Assembly (NCBI RefSeq): GCF_039596395.1
Contig: NZ_JBCNJT010000002.1
Location: forward strand, 806,001 to 870,000
Origin: Fluviicola sp.
Lineage (GTDB): Bacteria > Bacteroidota > Bacteroidia > Flavobacteriales_D > Crocinitomicaceae
DNA: 64,000 bases
Reading direction: 5' to 3'
Shown in pieces: positions 1 through 8,804 of the stretch. The notes beneath the pieces are model-generated. The model searched no databases and had not been told where the DNA came from. It was given only the letters and a program-made list of their open reading frames with translations. The first letter of the stretch is position 1. Each line of letters starts with the position of its first letter. A program made the position numbers and the translations under genes.

Positions 1-2715
1 GGCAACCGGGTAAGCTGCTTCCTGTGGAGAGTACGGGTAATTCCAGTCTTTGTTGATGATACAGTCTGCTGTGTGCGGAGCGTTCTTCAACAAGTTGTTT
101 TCTCTGTCGGCGTGACCATTCTCGATTTCTTTGATCTCCGCACGGATCTTGATCATCGCTTCGATGAAACGGTCAAGTTCTTCCTTGTCTTCCGATTCTG
201 TCGGTTCAACCATCAAAGTTCCTGCAACCGGGAATGATACCGTTGGTGCGTGGAATCCGAAGTCGATCAAACGTTTTGCCATATCGGCAACTTCTACGTC
301 TGCTGTTTTCTTGAAATCACGGCAATCCAGGATCATTTCGTGCGCTACTGTTCCGTTTTTACCGGTGTACAATACGTCGTAGTGACCTTTCAATTTCGCT
401 GCAATGTAGTTGGCATTCAAAATAGCTGCTTCCGTAGATTGACGCAATCCGTCGGCTCCCAGCATTTTGATGTATCCGTAAGAGATCAATAAGATCAAAG
501 CACTTCCGTAAGGTGCTGCGGAAACTGCGTGGATCGGCGTGCTTCCTCCTGCTGCAACAACCGGGTTGCTTGGTAAGAAAGGAGCCAAATGCGCTGCCAC
601 TCCGATCGGTCCCATTCCAGGGCCACCACCTCCGTGAGGAATCGCAAATGTTTTGTGTAAGTTCAGGTGACAAACGTCTGCACCGATATTTCCCGGATTT
701 GTTAATCCGACCTGTGCGTTCATGTTTGCACCGTCCATGTATACTTGTCCACCGTTTTCGTGGATGATAGACGTAATTTCACGGATACCTTCTTCGTAAA
801 CTCCGTGTGTGGAAGGATAAGTAACCATCAAACCTGCCAATTCGTTCCCGATTTGGTTGGCAACTGTTCTTAATTCTTCGATGTTGATGTTCCCGTTTTC
901 GTCACAACCTGTTACAACCACTTCCATTCCTGCCATGACTGCAGAAGCCGGGTTTGTTCCGTGTGCCGAAGAAGGGATGATCATTTTTGTACGTTGCTTG
1001 TCGCCGCGGCTTTCGTGGTATGCCTTGATAACCATCAATCCTGCATATTCTCCCTGTGCTCCTGAATTCGGCTGCAAAGACATGGCTGCAAATCCTGTGG
1101 ATTCACACAAATCTTTTTCCAGCTGACGGAACATCGCGTGGTAACCTGCTGCCTGCTCCACCGGAGCAAACGGGTGCATGTTTGCGAACTGAGGATTCGT
1201 GATCGGAATCAACTCGGAAGCTGCATTCAGTTTCATGGTACAAGATCCAAGCGGAATCATGGAGTGAACCAATGAAAGATCTTTGTTTTCCAAACGCTTC
1301 AAATAACGCATCATTTTGGATTCAGAATGATATTTATTGAATGTTGCGTGTGTGAAAACGGCATCTGTTCTCAAAACCGAAGCGCTTAAGGAAGATTCTT
1401 CCGTTACTGCACTCGTTCCGAAAATGCTCAAAATGGTTGCTACATCTTCTTTTGTATGTGGCTCACCGAAGCTGATCGTCAATTCAGATTCATTGATGAT
1501 GCGGAAGTTCATTCCTTTTGCTTCAGCAGCAGCTTTGATTTTTGCCGTGTCTACTCCTTTTACCCACACAGTATCAAAGAAAGAATCGGATCCAACCTGG
1601 ATTCCTGCTGCTTTCAATCCCAAAGCGGTAGAAGTTGCCAATGCATTCACATGCTCTGCAATTTCTTTCATTCCCGCAGGACCGTGGTATACTGCATACA
1701 TGGAAGCCATTACTGCCAACAAGGCTTGTGCCGTACAAATATTGGATGTTGCTTTATCTCTTTTAATGTGCTGCTCACGCGTTTGCAAAGCCATACGCAA
1801 AGCCATGTTGTTATCCGCATCTTTCGAAACACCGATGATACGGCCCGGCATGGCGCGTTTGTATTCGTCTTTTGCTGCGAAAAATGCTGCGTGAGGTCCT
1901 CCGTAACCCATTGGAACTCCAAAACGCTGGGAAGAACCGAATACGACATCAGCTCCCAGAGAACCCGGAGATTTCAACAAAACAAGGGACAGGATATCTG
2001 CAGCTACTGCTACGCGCAATCCCTGGTTTCTTCCTATAAATCCTTCCAGATCCGTAATAGTTCCGTGAACATCCGGGTACTGAAGAATCGCACCGAAATA
2101 CGTTCCGTCGTTCGTGAAAGTCGTTTCATCACCTTCTACCAATTCGATTCCCAGATTCAATGCGCGGCCCAATACCACTTCTTTTGTCTGAGGGAAAGCA
2201 TTTTGAGAAATGAAGAATTTATTCACTCCGTCTTTTGCTTCCTGGCGGGAACGTGAATTCCAGAACAGGATCATTGCTTCGGATGCTGCTGTTCCTTCGT
2301 CCAACAAAGATGCGTTAGCGATTTCCATTCCCGACAATTCCATCACCATTGTCTGGAAATTCAACAGCGCCTCCAAACGACCCTGGGAAATTTCAGCCTG
2401 GTAAGGAGTATATGCCGTGTACCATCCCGGATTCTCCAATACGTTACGCAAAATCACGGAAGGAACGATTGTTTCGTTGTATCCTAAACCGATGAAGGAT
2501 TTATATACTTTATTTTGAGCTCCAAGTGCGGTGATGTGCTGCAAATATTCTTGCTCGCTCAACGCATTGTCGATCTTCAATTCTCCCGATAAACGGATGT
2601 GTGAAGGAATGGTCTTATCGATTAATTCTTGGATTGATTTAACACCAATAGCAGCTAACATCTCAGATTTCTCAGCTGAATCAGGGCCAATGTGGCGGGA
2701 TGAAAATGCACTCAT
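1..2715 (-). CDS. gcvP: Glycine dehydrogenase (decarboxylating), P-protein; 3' end outside window
   Basis: P-protein of the glycine cleavage system: a PLP enzyme that decarboxylates glycine and passes the aminomethyl group to lipoylated GcvH. The frame is open from the ATG at 2715 down to base 1, giving 905 codons; the family is about 950 residues, so roughly the last 45-50 are missing. The N-terminus reads MSAFSSRHIGPD, typical of the family. The PLP-lysine motif LNLHKTFAIPHGGGGPG is present, with the lysine codon at 652-654 (residue 688). The single-chain form, with N- and C-terminal halves joined, is seen here. No gcvT or gcvH lies in the window. A -7 box lies 49 nt upstream. Confidence 0.97.
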   Translation of the reverse strand, partial: MSAFSSRHIGPDSAEKSEMLAAIGVKSIQELIDKTIPSHIRLSGELKIDNALSEQEYLQHITALGAQNKVYKSFIGLGYNETIVPSVILRNVLENPGWYTAYTPYQAEISQGRLEALLNFQTMVMELSGMEIANASLLDEGTAASEAMILFWNSRSRQEAKDGVNKFFISQNAFPQTKEVVLGRALNLGIELVEGDETTFTNDGTYFGAILQYPDVHGTITDLEGFIGRNQGLRVAVAADILSLVLLKSPGSLGADVVFGSSQRFGVPMGYGGPHAAFFAAKDEYKRAMPGRIIGVSKDADNNMALRMALQTREQHIKRDKATSNICTAQALLAVMASMYAVYHGPAGMKEIAEHVNALATSTALGLKAAGIQVGSDSFFDTVWVKGVDTAKIKAAAEAKGMNFRIINESELTISFGEPHTKEDVATILSIFGTSAVTEESSLSASVLRTDAVFTHATFNKYHSESKMMRYLKRLENKDLSLVHSMIPLGSCTMKLNAASELIPITNPQFANMHPFAPVEQAAGYHAMFRQLEKDLCESTGFAAMSLQPNSGAQGEYAGLMVIKAYHESRGDKQRTKMIIPSSAHGTNPASAVMAGMEVVVTGCDENGNINIEELRTVANQIGNELAGLMVTYPSTHGVYEEGIREITSIIHENGGQVYMDGANMNAQVGLTNPGNIGADVCHLNLHKTFAIPHGGGGPGMGPIGVAAHLAPFLPSNPVVAAGGSTPIHAVSAAPYGSALILLISYGYIKMLGADGLRQSTEAAILNANYIAAKLKGHYDVLYTGKNGTVAHEMILDCRDFKKTADVEVADMAKRLIDFGFHAPTVSFPVAGTLMVEPTESEDKEELDRFIEAMIKIRAEIKEIENGHADRENNLLKNAPHTADCIINKDWNYPYSPQEAAYPVA

Positions 2716-2764
2716 AAAAATTTCACTTCTTTTTTGATGCCTACCTTTACTGGTAAACAGGTTG

Positions 2765-2772
2765 CAAAGATA
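2765..2772 (-). promoter_or_regulatory. -7 promoter box of gcvP
   Basis: On the minus strand this reads TATCTTTG, a full match to the Bacteroidota -7 consensus TAnnTTTG. No clear -33 TTG is visible. It predicts a leader of about 40 nt before the gcvP ATG. No glycine-riboswitch-like structure was recognised in that leader. Confidence 0.5.
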
Positions 2773-2909
2773 GCGATTTTCGCGTTGTGTTATTTCGATT
2801 TAGTTTGGGAATATTTGTTAAGCCGAAAATGAAGCTTCCGGTAGCCATTCAAGAATGGAATTCAATTCCGCAACCCGGCTGAAATACAGTCGAAAGTGAT
2901 TGTGGCTTC

Positions 2910-3173
2910 CTACTTACAGCTTGCCTTTCTTTCCAGCATTTCAGGGCCGCTCATTTGCTCAAATTCCTTGCATTTAGCCTTCTTGGTTTGAATGAGTTCT
3001 TTTACTTCTTTTTGTCCTTTTTCACTGAGCTTTTTGGTGCGCAACTGATCGTATTTTGCAGTCAGCTCATCACTTGCCCGAATACAGTCACAAATGGAAT
3101 CTTCGCTGCAGGAAGTAATTAAAAGGCTAAAAAATACCGGGAAAGCTAAAAAACGGAGTTTCATCAAGTTCAT
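2910..3173 (-). CDS. Small conserved-looking lipoprotein, function unknown
   Basis: About 87 residues. The N-terminus is a lipoprotein signal peptide with lipobox LITSC (Cys22 if the start is MNLMKLRF), so the protein should be lipidated and membrane-anchored. The mature part is short, lysine/glutamate rich and probably helical, with four cysteines (CDC near the N-terminus, one mid, one near the C-terminus) that could form disulfides. The longer frame to 3209 lacks a signal-like start; an internal ATG at 3164 is an equally possible start. I do not recognise a family. It stands alone between gcvP and a divergent aminotransferase. Confidence 0.7.
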   Translation of the reverse strand: MNLMKLRFLAFPVFFSLLITSCSEDSICDCIRASDELTAKYDQLRTKKLSEKGQKEVKELIQTKKAKCKEFEQMSGPEMLERKASCK

Positions 3174-3260
3174 TTTAAGTGAATTCCCGTTAAATATGCG
3201 TGTTTGCATACCATATAATGCAGGAATGATTTACTTTGCTATTGCAAACAAATGTAATCC

Positions 3261-4391
3261 ATGCAGACAAAACTTCCAAAAGTAGGAACCACCATCTTTA
3301 CGACTATGAGCCAAATGGCCAATCAGTACCAGGCCATTAACCTGTCTCAGGGTTTTCCGAATTTCCCGATTGATCCGATGATCGAGGAGTTATTGGCGAA
3401 GAACAGTAAAGAGAATGTACATCAATATGCTCCGATGGCCGGTCTTCCTGTTTTACTGGAAGGAATTGCTCAAATGATACACCGTGTTTATAACCGGGAA
3501 GTAAATCCGTCGACCGAGATTTTGGTAACATCCGGGGCCACCCAGGGAATTTTTACCACGATCCAGGCATTGGTTCATCCCGGAGACGAAGTAGTAATCC
3601 TGGACCCGGCTTACGATTGTTATAGCCCGGCGGTGCATTTGGCCGGCGGAAAAGCAATTCACATTCCTATGCGGGAAGATTTCACCATCAACTGGCGCGA
3701 ACTCCGTCAAACGGTGAATCAGAAAACGCGCATCCTGATAATTAATAACCCGCACAATCCATCGGGGAAAATGATGGACCAGCAAGATTTTGATGCGCTG
3801 GTACAGTTAATGACGGATCATCCGAACCTGATTTTGTGTTCGGATGAGGTGTATGAATTCATCACTTTTGAAAAAAAGCACTTTTCCGCACATCATCATG
3901 AAATTTTGCGAAACAGAAGCGTTATTGTTTCTTCTTTCGGGAAAACATTTCACCTGACCGGTTGGAAAGTCGGATACATAATAGCCCCGGAATACATTCT
4001 GAAGGAAATCAAAAAAGTGCATCAATATTTGGTGTTCTCCGTGAATAGCGTGGCACAAAAAACACTGGCAGATTATATCTCTTCCACGGATGTAACCACA
4101 CTGGGAAGCTTTTACCAGGACAAGCGTGACCGTTTTAAAGCGTTGATGGCCAAAAGCAAGTTTGAATTCCTTCCAAGTGAGGGAACTTATTTTCAAACGG
4201 TGAGATACAACGCGATTTCCGATCTTCCGGATGTTTCGTTTTGTGAATGGCTGGTGAAAGAAATCGGAGTGGCGGCAATCCCGCTTTCCGTGTTCTACGA
4301 AGAATTAAACGATTATCATACCATCCGGTTCTGTTTTGCAAAAACGGATGAAACCCTTATTCAAGCAGCAGAAAGATTATGCAAGATCTGA
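3261..4391 (+). CDS. ybdL: Methionine/glutamine-type aminotransferase, YbdL family
   Basis: A fold-type I PLP aminotransferase of 376 residues, the usual length. It closely follows Escherichia coli YbdL as I know it (start KLPKVGTTIFTTMSQMA, then INLSQGFPNF). The PLP lysine is K228 in SSFGKTFHLTGWK, with N166 in NNPHNP and D195 in SDEVY. YbdL prefers methionine, and related glutamine transaminases use glutamine as amino donor to salvage 2-oxo-4-methylthiobutyrate. The gene overlaps the downstream omega-amidase by 13 nt, so the two are translationally linked. That fits a pathway in which the 2-oxoglutaramate product is hydrolysed at once. The ATG at 3261 matches the family N-terminus. Confidence 0.93.
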   Translation: MQTKLPKVGTTIFTTMSQMANQYQAINLSQGFPNFPIDPMIEELLAKNSKENVHQYAPMAGLPVLLEGIAQMIHRVYNREVNPSTEILVTSGATQGIFTTIQALVHPGDEVVILDPAYDCYSPAVHLAGGKAIHIPMREDFTINWRELRQTVNQKTRILIINNPHNPSGKMMDQQDFDALVQLMTDHPNLILCSDEVYEFITFEKKHFSAHHHEILRNRSVIVSSFGKTFHLTGWKVGYIIAPEYILKEIKKVHQYLVFSVNSVAQKTLADYISSTDVTTLGSFYQDKRDRFKALMAKSKFEFLPSEGTYFQTVRYNAISDLPDVSFCEWLVKEIGVAAIPLSVFYEELNDYHTIRFCFAKTDETLIQAAERLCKI

Positions 4392-5170
4392 GAATAACGT
4401 TTGTACAGGCCAATCAACTTTGGGAAGACAAAGCGGCCAATTTAAGCCATTACGAAGATTTGTTGAAATCCGTTTCGGACACAGACCTGGTACTTCTGCC
4501 CGAAATGTTCCAGACAGGATTCTCCATGAATGCGGAAAAGCTGGCCGAAAAAATGGAAAACAGTCTTAGTATTTCCTGGTTGAAGCAGCAAGCCCGTGAA
4601 AAGAATGCCGCATTCTACACTTCGCTTATTATAGAAGAGGAAGGAAAGTATTACAACCGCGGTGTATTCGCAGAACCGAACGGAACAATTACCTGTTATG
4701 ACAAACGGAAACTTTTCGGAATGGCCGAAGAATCCGTTCATTTTACCGCGGGTTCAAAAGAAGTGATCGTGAATTATCTGGGCTGGAAGATCAATTTACA
4801 GATTTGTTACGACCTGCGTTTCCCGGAAAACATCCGGAACGGGGAAATCGACGGCCAACCGGTTTACGACCTCTTACTTTACGTAGCAAACTGGCCGGAG
4901 AGAAGAATTCATCACTGGTCGACATTGCTTCCGGCAAGGGCTATTGAAAATCAATGCTATGTTGCCGGTTTGAATCGCGTCGGCGACGATCATTCCGGCT
5001 TGTCTTACAATGGGCAAAGTAAATTATTTAACCTTCTCGGTGAAGAAATTTCCAACCTTTTGCACTCTGAAGGCGTCATTACACAGAGTATTAGTTACCA
5101 TGAAATGGTCCAATTGCGGGAGAAATTACCCTTTTTGAGGGACAGTAATTACCGTTCATTTCGTAATTAG
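4379..5170 (+). CDS. yafV: Omega-amidase (nitrilase superfamily, YafV-like)
   Basis: A carbon-nitrogen hydrolase of 263 residues. The Glu-Lys-Cys triad is visible: E42 in LLPEMFQTGF, K109 in YDKRKLF and C143 in QICYDLRFPE. The FQTGFS context after the glutamate is typical of YafV/Nit2 omega-amidases, which hydrolyse 2-oxoglutaramate and 2-oxosuccinamate to the oxoacid and ammonia. It starts inside the 3' end of the ybdL-like gene (13-nt overlap). I infer a glutamine transaminase-omega-amidase module for methionine salvage. No terminator is obvious after the stop before the next gene at 5244. Confidence 0.92.
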   Translation: MQDLRITFVQANQLWEDKAANLSHYEDLLKSVSDTDLVLLPEMFQTGFSMNAEKLAEKMENSLSISWLKQQAREKNAAFYTSLIIEEEGKYYNRGVFAEPNGTITCYDKRKLFGMAEESVHFTAGSKEVIVNYLGWKINLQICYDLRFPENIRNGEIDGQPVYDLLLYVANWPERRIHHWSTLLPARAIENQCYVAGLNRVGDDHSGLSYNGQSKLFNLLGEEISNLLHSEGVITQSISYHEMVQLREKLPFLRDSNYRSFRN

Positions 5171-5243
5171 TACCGTTTAATAAATAAACAGGCCTTTTAT
5201 GGGTCAAATAATTAAATTTAGAACTTCGTAAATTAAAGAAAAC

Positions 5244-7094
5244 ATGAAAAAACAAATTACACTTTTAGCTTCGGCTTTATTTGTTGCTGGTATTTCCTCG
5301 GCACAGGTAAGCAAAAGCTTCGTTCAAAAGAAACCATTAAAAATTACAACGTCAAAATCAGTGTTGGCTAATGGTTCTGATGAAAAAAATGGAGGAGATG
5401 TGATCTGGTCAAGTGATTTTTCCACTGCCTCAGATTGGACTATGGGTAATGCCGGTACAGGTGTACAAGGTGCTTTCCAAATCGGAGCATATCCTGCAAA
5501 CTTTACACAATATATTACAGGTACAACAACAGGTTTAACTGCACCGATGGCGTTTTTTGACGGTATTCAATACCTTCTTTCAGGGCCGGTTGGAATCCAA
5601 AATGCCTGGATGCAAACACCAACTATTGATTTGTCTGCATCAGAAGTTATCTCTGTAAGCTTCAACCAGATTTACCGTCGTTTCAACCACGATGCACTAT
5701 ACGTTGAAGTAAGTACGGATAACGGTGCTACCTGGACGCTTTCCAAACAAGTAAATACAGATGCTGTTGGAAACGGTCCAACTTTAAGAAATGTTTTAAC
5801 GACAGATTTCTTAATCGGTCCTGGGGTAACTCAAGGAAAAATCCGTGTTCGTTGGGAGTCTTTGACTGCTGATGACAACTTCGGTAGTGGATATGGTTGG
5901 GCAATCGACAACTTCGAGGTTATTGAAGGGTACGAAAACAATATCAAATTGACAGATGCATATTATGCTTACGGGACTCAAAACCTGACAGCTACAATTA
6001 TGCCGGCTACTCAAGCAGCAACTGCTGGAAAAACTTCATTTGGTGCTGAAATCGAAAACGTTGGTTCTGCAACACAACCAATCAGCTTCAATGTAACTTC
6101 AGGAGCATTCACTGCAACAAGTACTCAGGCAGACATCGCTCCTTTCGCAGATGATTCCCTTGATATTTCTTTCGCAAACGGATTCACAATTCCTTCAACT
6201 GTTGGAACATACAACTTCAAATACACTGTATTGTCCGATAGTATCCTTGATTTCGGTATCGATGATACAATCACTACACCATTTGCAGTTTCAAACAATA
6301 TCTATGCAGTTGATACATACACAGGTCCTAACTCAATTACAGGAAGCTTCAACGGATGGGCTACTCAAACGGGAGATCCTCAAATCGGAACTTTGTTCGA
6401 AATTTTCGCTAACGACAATGTAGGTGCGGTTCAAATCGGAATCGGAAACGTAAGTCCTTCTCAACAAGATGATTACATCGGTTTATCTGTATATGCTTCT
6501 ATCTATAAGTGGAATGCAACTTCTGAATCATTTGATTATATCTCCAGATCTGAAGAAGATCATGAGATCGTTGCTGCAGACTTCGGAAAATTGATTATGT
6601 GTTACTTCCCTGATCTTCCGCAATTAACTTCCGGAGGTCTTTACCTTGTAACAGCTGGTTCATACAACGGCGCTGAAGTTCCAATCGCATTCGCTGGTAA
6701 AATTATCGCTGGTAACACAATGGGTTACAACGACGGTGGAATTAGTGCTATCGGTTTAGCTTCTGACGGAGATAAAGTTGAAGCTCCGGTTGTTCGTTTG
6801 GATTTCAACGATTACACAGGAATCAAAGAATTCACTTCTGCAAGTAACGTATCGGTTTACCCTAACCCATTCGTTGGAACAACTGAAGTGAAGTTCGACT
6901 TGAAAGCTGACGCTAGCGTTTCTGCTGTTGTTACAGATCTTTCCGGACGTACAGTTGCTACAGTTCCTGCATCTCAAATGGCTGCTGGTTCTCAAACTAT
7001 CGCTATCGATGGTACTAGCTTCCAGGCTGGAATCTACAACGTAACATTGAAAGTTGGTAACGAAACAACAACAAAACGTATCGTTAAGAAATAA
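5244..7094 (+). CDS. Secreted T9SS cargo protein with C-terminal sorting domain
   Basis: A 616-residue exported protein. Residues 1-20 are a Sec signal peptide (hydrophobic LLASALFVAG, cleavage after SSAQ). An N-terminal beta-sandwich-like region (about 50-230, with the WTMGN and VEVSTDNGATW patterns of jelly-roll adhesion/choice-of-anchor modules) is followed by a Thr/Ser-rich middle. Residues 536-616 are a type A Por sorting domain: VSVYPNPF, then DLSGRTV, ending TTKRIVKK. Such proteins pass the outer membrane by T9SS and are released or anchored on the surface. No enzymatic motif was recognised. Codon use is AT-richer than its neighbours, as in highly expressed surface proteins. A strong terminator follows. 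Confidence 0.88.
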   Translation: MKKQITLLASALFVAGISSAQVSKSFVQKKPLKITTSKSVLANGSDEKNGGDVIWSSDFSTASDWTMGNAGTGVQGAFQIGAYPANFTQYITGTTTGLTAPMAFFDGIQYLLSGPVGIQNAWMQTPTIDLSASEVISVSFNQIYRRFNHDALYVEVSTDNGATWTLSKQVNTDAVGNGPTLRNVLTTDFLIGPGVTQGKIRVRWESLTADDNFGSGYGWAIDNFEVIEGYENNIKLTDAYYAYGTQNLTATIMPATQAATAGKTSFGAEIENVGSATQPISFNVTSGAFTATSTQADIAPFADDSLDISFANGFTIPSTVGTYNFKYTVLSDSILDFGIDDTITTPFAVSNNIYAVDTYTGPNSITGSFNGWATQTGDPQIGTLFEIFANDNVGAVQIGIGNVSPSQQDDYIGLSVYASIYKWNATSESFDYISRSEEDHEIVAADFGKLIMCYFPDLPQLTSGGLYLVTAGSYNGAEVPIAFAGKIIAGNTMGYNDGGISAIGLASDGDKVEAPVVRLDFNDYTGIKEFTSASNVSVYPNPFVGTTEVKFDLKADASVSAVVTDLSGRTVATVPASQMAAGSQTIAIDGTSFQAGIYNVTLKVGNETTTKRIVKK

Positions 7095-7110
7095 TTCTTG
7101 ATAAAGAATG

Positions 7111-7146
7111 AAAATGGGGGTTCACTGCGGTGGATCCCCATTTTTT
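7111..7146 (+). terminator. Intrinsic terminator after T9SS cargo gene
   Basis: A perfect 9-bp stem, AAAATGGGG (7111-7119) with CCCCATTTT (7136-7144), is followed by further T residues. It lies 17 nt after the stop codon at 7094 and separates the gene from yqaA. Confidence 0.8.
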
Positions 7147-7153
7147 GTTTCAG

Positions 7154-7161
7154 TAAATTTG
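7154..7161 (+). promoter_or_regulatory. -7 box predicting a leaderless yqaA transcript
   Basis: TAAATTTG fits TAnnTTTG and ends 4 nt before the ATG at 7166. Transcription would begin at or beside the start codon. It lies directly after the preceding terminator, so it is the likely promoter of the gene. Confidence 0.6.
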
Positions 7162-7165
7162 CAGC

Positions 7166-7579
7166 ATGGTCGAATGGGGTTTGATAGGTTTGTTCGGGAT
7201 GTGCTTTCTGGCATCAACCATCCTTCCGTTCCCTTCAGAGGCTACGTTATTATTCTTCCTGAATTCCGGGAATTATTCTCCCGTTTCCGTTTTACTGGTT
7301 GCCAGTTTGGGAAATTGCCTGGGAGGAAGCACCAACTACCTGCTCGGTTATTACGGCAGAAAAATGCTCGGTAAAAAACATCTGATGCGAAGTGAATACC
7401 TGGTACAGCGTTATGGCTTCTGGACCGCACTTCTTTCCTGGCTTCCCGTTATCGGGGATCCTTTACTCGTTCTACTGGGAATTTACCGGGTGTCGTTTTG
7501 GAAAACCATGGCCTTGATGAGTGCAGGGAAAATTGCGCGTTACCTGGTCATCTTCTGGACCTACCTTACACTTGCTTAA
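7166..7579 (+). CDS. yqaA: YqaA-type small DedA/VTT-domain membrane protein
   Basis: A 137-residue integral membrane protein resembling the E. coli YqaA branch of the DedA/SNARE-associated (VTT) superfamily. Visible features are the N-terminal re-entrant helix with STILPFPSEATLLF, the G-N-x-x-G-x-x-N-Y segment (GNCLGGSTNYLLG), and the WLPVIGDPLLVLLG segment typical of YqaA. Larger members of the superfamily transport or scramble lipids or act in membrane homeostasis, but the substrate of this short branch is unknown. The 3' end overlaps that of convergent dxr by 14 nt. Confidence 0.85.
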   Translation: MVEWGLIGLFGMCFLASTILPFPSEATLLFFLNSGNYSPVSVLLVASLGNCLGGSTNYLLGYYGRKMLGKKHLMRSEYLVQRYGFWTALLSWLPVIGDPLLVLLGIYRVSFWKTMALMSAGKIARYLVIFWTYLTLA

Positions 7580-8717
7580 GGACAATTTCCCGCGCAATGC
7601 GGTCCGTTTCCACGTAATCTTCATAACCCGGTGCAGCAATGAATGGAGTTTGCAACATCACTTGCTCATTGATCCGTGCAATATCCAGGAAGCCGATTTT
7701 TTCTTCCAGGAAAAGTTGGACCGAAATTTCGTTGGCAGCATTCAGTGCACAAGCTGCTGTTCCGCCTTTTTCCAAAACATCATAAGCCAATTGCAGGTTC
7801 CTGAACGTTTCCGGATCAGCCTTTTCAAATGTAAGCTGCGGATAATCCAGGAAATTGAAACGCGGAAAATCGGTTTTGAAACGTTCCGGGTAAGTTAGAG
7901 CAAACTGGATAGGCAATTTCATATCCGGAAGGCCCATTTGTGCTTTCAGGCTGCCATCCTGGAACTGCACCAGGGAATGCACTACCGATTGCGGATGAAC
8001 GATCACGTCGATTTGTTCGTTCTTCAAACCAAACAACCATTTTGCTTCAATCACTTCCAGCCCTTTATTCATCATCGAAGCGGAATCAATAGTAATCTTC
8101 GCTCCCATCGACCAATTCGGGTGTTTCAATGCCTGTGCAGGTGTCACCGATTTCAAAGCATCTGCTTTCCAGCCACGGAATGGTCCGCCCGATGCTGTCA
8201 GGTATACTTTCTCCACCGGATTGTGGAATTCCCCGACCAAACATTGAAAAATAGCTGAATGTTCCGAGTCAACCGGGTAAATGTTAACTCCCTTCGCACG
8301 GGCACGGGCAGTAACCAATTCTCCGGCAACTACCAGCGTTTCCTTGTTTGCCAAAGCAATGTCCTTGCCTGCTTCGATAGCAGCAAGTGTAGGACGAAGG
8401 CCGGCATAACCTACCAAAGCAGTCAATACGATCTGTATTTCATTGAATTCAACCACCTGGCAAAGCGCCTGGTTTCCGGCATACACATGAATATCTTCCG
8501 AAAAAAGGGCGTCCTTTACTTCCTGGTATTTGCTTTCATCGCTGATCACAACCGCATTGGGCTGAAAAAGCTTTGCCTGTTCGATCAATAAGGGTGCATT
8601 GGATTGGGCAGTAATAACTTGCAGGTCAAACTTATCCGGATAAGCCCGGATGACTTCCAAAGTCTGCGTTCCGATCGAACCTGTAGAACCGAGAATAGCA
8701 ACACCTTTTTTCTGCAT
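7566..8717 (-). CDS. dxr: 1-deoxy-D-xylulose 5-phosphate reductoisomerase
   Basis: The second enzyme of the MEP isoprenoid pathway. It converts DXP to 2-C-methyl-D-erythritol 4-phosphate with NADPH and a divalent metal. Its 383 residues are close to the family norm. The NADPH motif GSTGSIG is at residues 10-16. Metal and substrate residues are D150, S151 and E152 (PVDSEHSA) and E221 (NKGLE). The ATG at 8717 gives the canonical N-terminus and lies 4 nt from a -7 box, so the mRNA is probably leaderless. The gene stands alone and converges on yqaA. Confidence 0.97.
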   Translation of the reverse strand: MQKKGVAILGSTGSIGTQTLEVIRAYPDKFDLQVITAQSNAPLLIEQAKLFQPNAVVISDESKYQEVKDALFSEDIHVYAGNQALCQVVEFNEIQIVLTALVGYAGLRPTLAAIEAGKDIALANKETLVVAGELVTARARAKGVNIYPVDSEHSAIFQCLVGEFHNPVEKVYLTASGGPFRGWKADALKSVTPAQALKHPNWSMGAKITIDSASMMNKGLEVIEAKWLFGLKNEQIDVIVHPQSVVHSLVQFQDGSLKAQMGLPDMKLPIQFALTYPERFKTDFPRFNFLDYPQLTFEKADPETFRNLQLAYDVLEKGGTAACALNAANEISVQLFLEEKIGFLDIARINEQVMLQTPFIAAPGYEDYVETDRIAREIVLKQV

Positions 8718-8721
8718 GTAA

Positions 8722-8729
8722 CAAAAATA
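8722..8729 (-). promoter_or_regulatory. -7 box predicting a leaderless dxr transcript
   Basis: The minus strand reads TATTTTTG, matching TAnnTTTG, and ends 4 nt before the dxr ATG. Confidence 0.55.
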
Positions 8730-8804
8730 CCTATTTTAGTCAGATTTGTGCTGTAACCAAAGCTGCATTTCAACTTATTAAACACAAACCTAAAATAATG
8801 CCTC

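Noticed and set aside
1456-2256. 266-codon plus-strand open frame
   Set aside because: It lies wholly antisense to gcvP, has no family-like sequence, and is explained by codon bias of the real gene.
2716-2764. Glycine riboswitch before gcvP
   Set aside because: The predicted leader is about 40 nt, too short for the aptamer, and no matching structure was seen.
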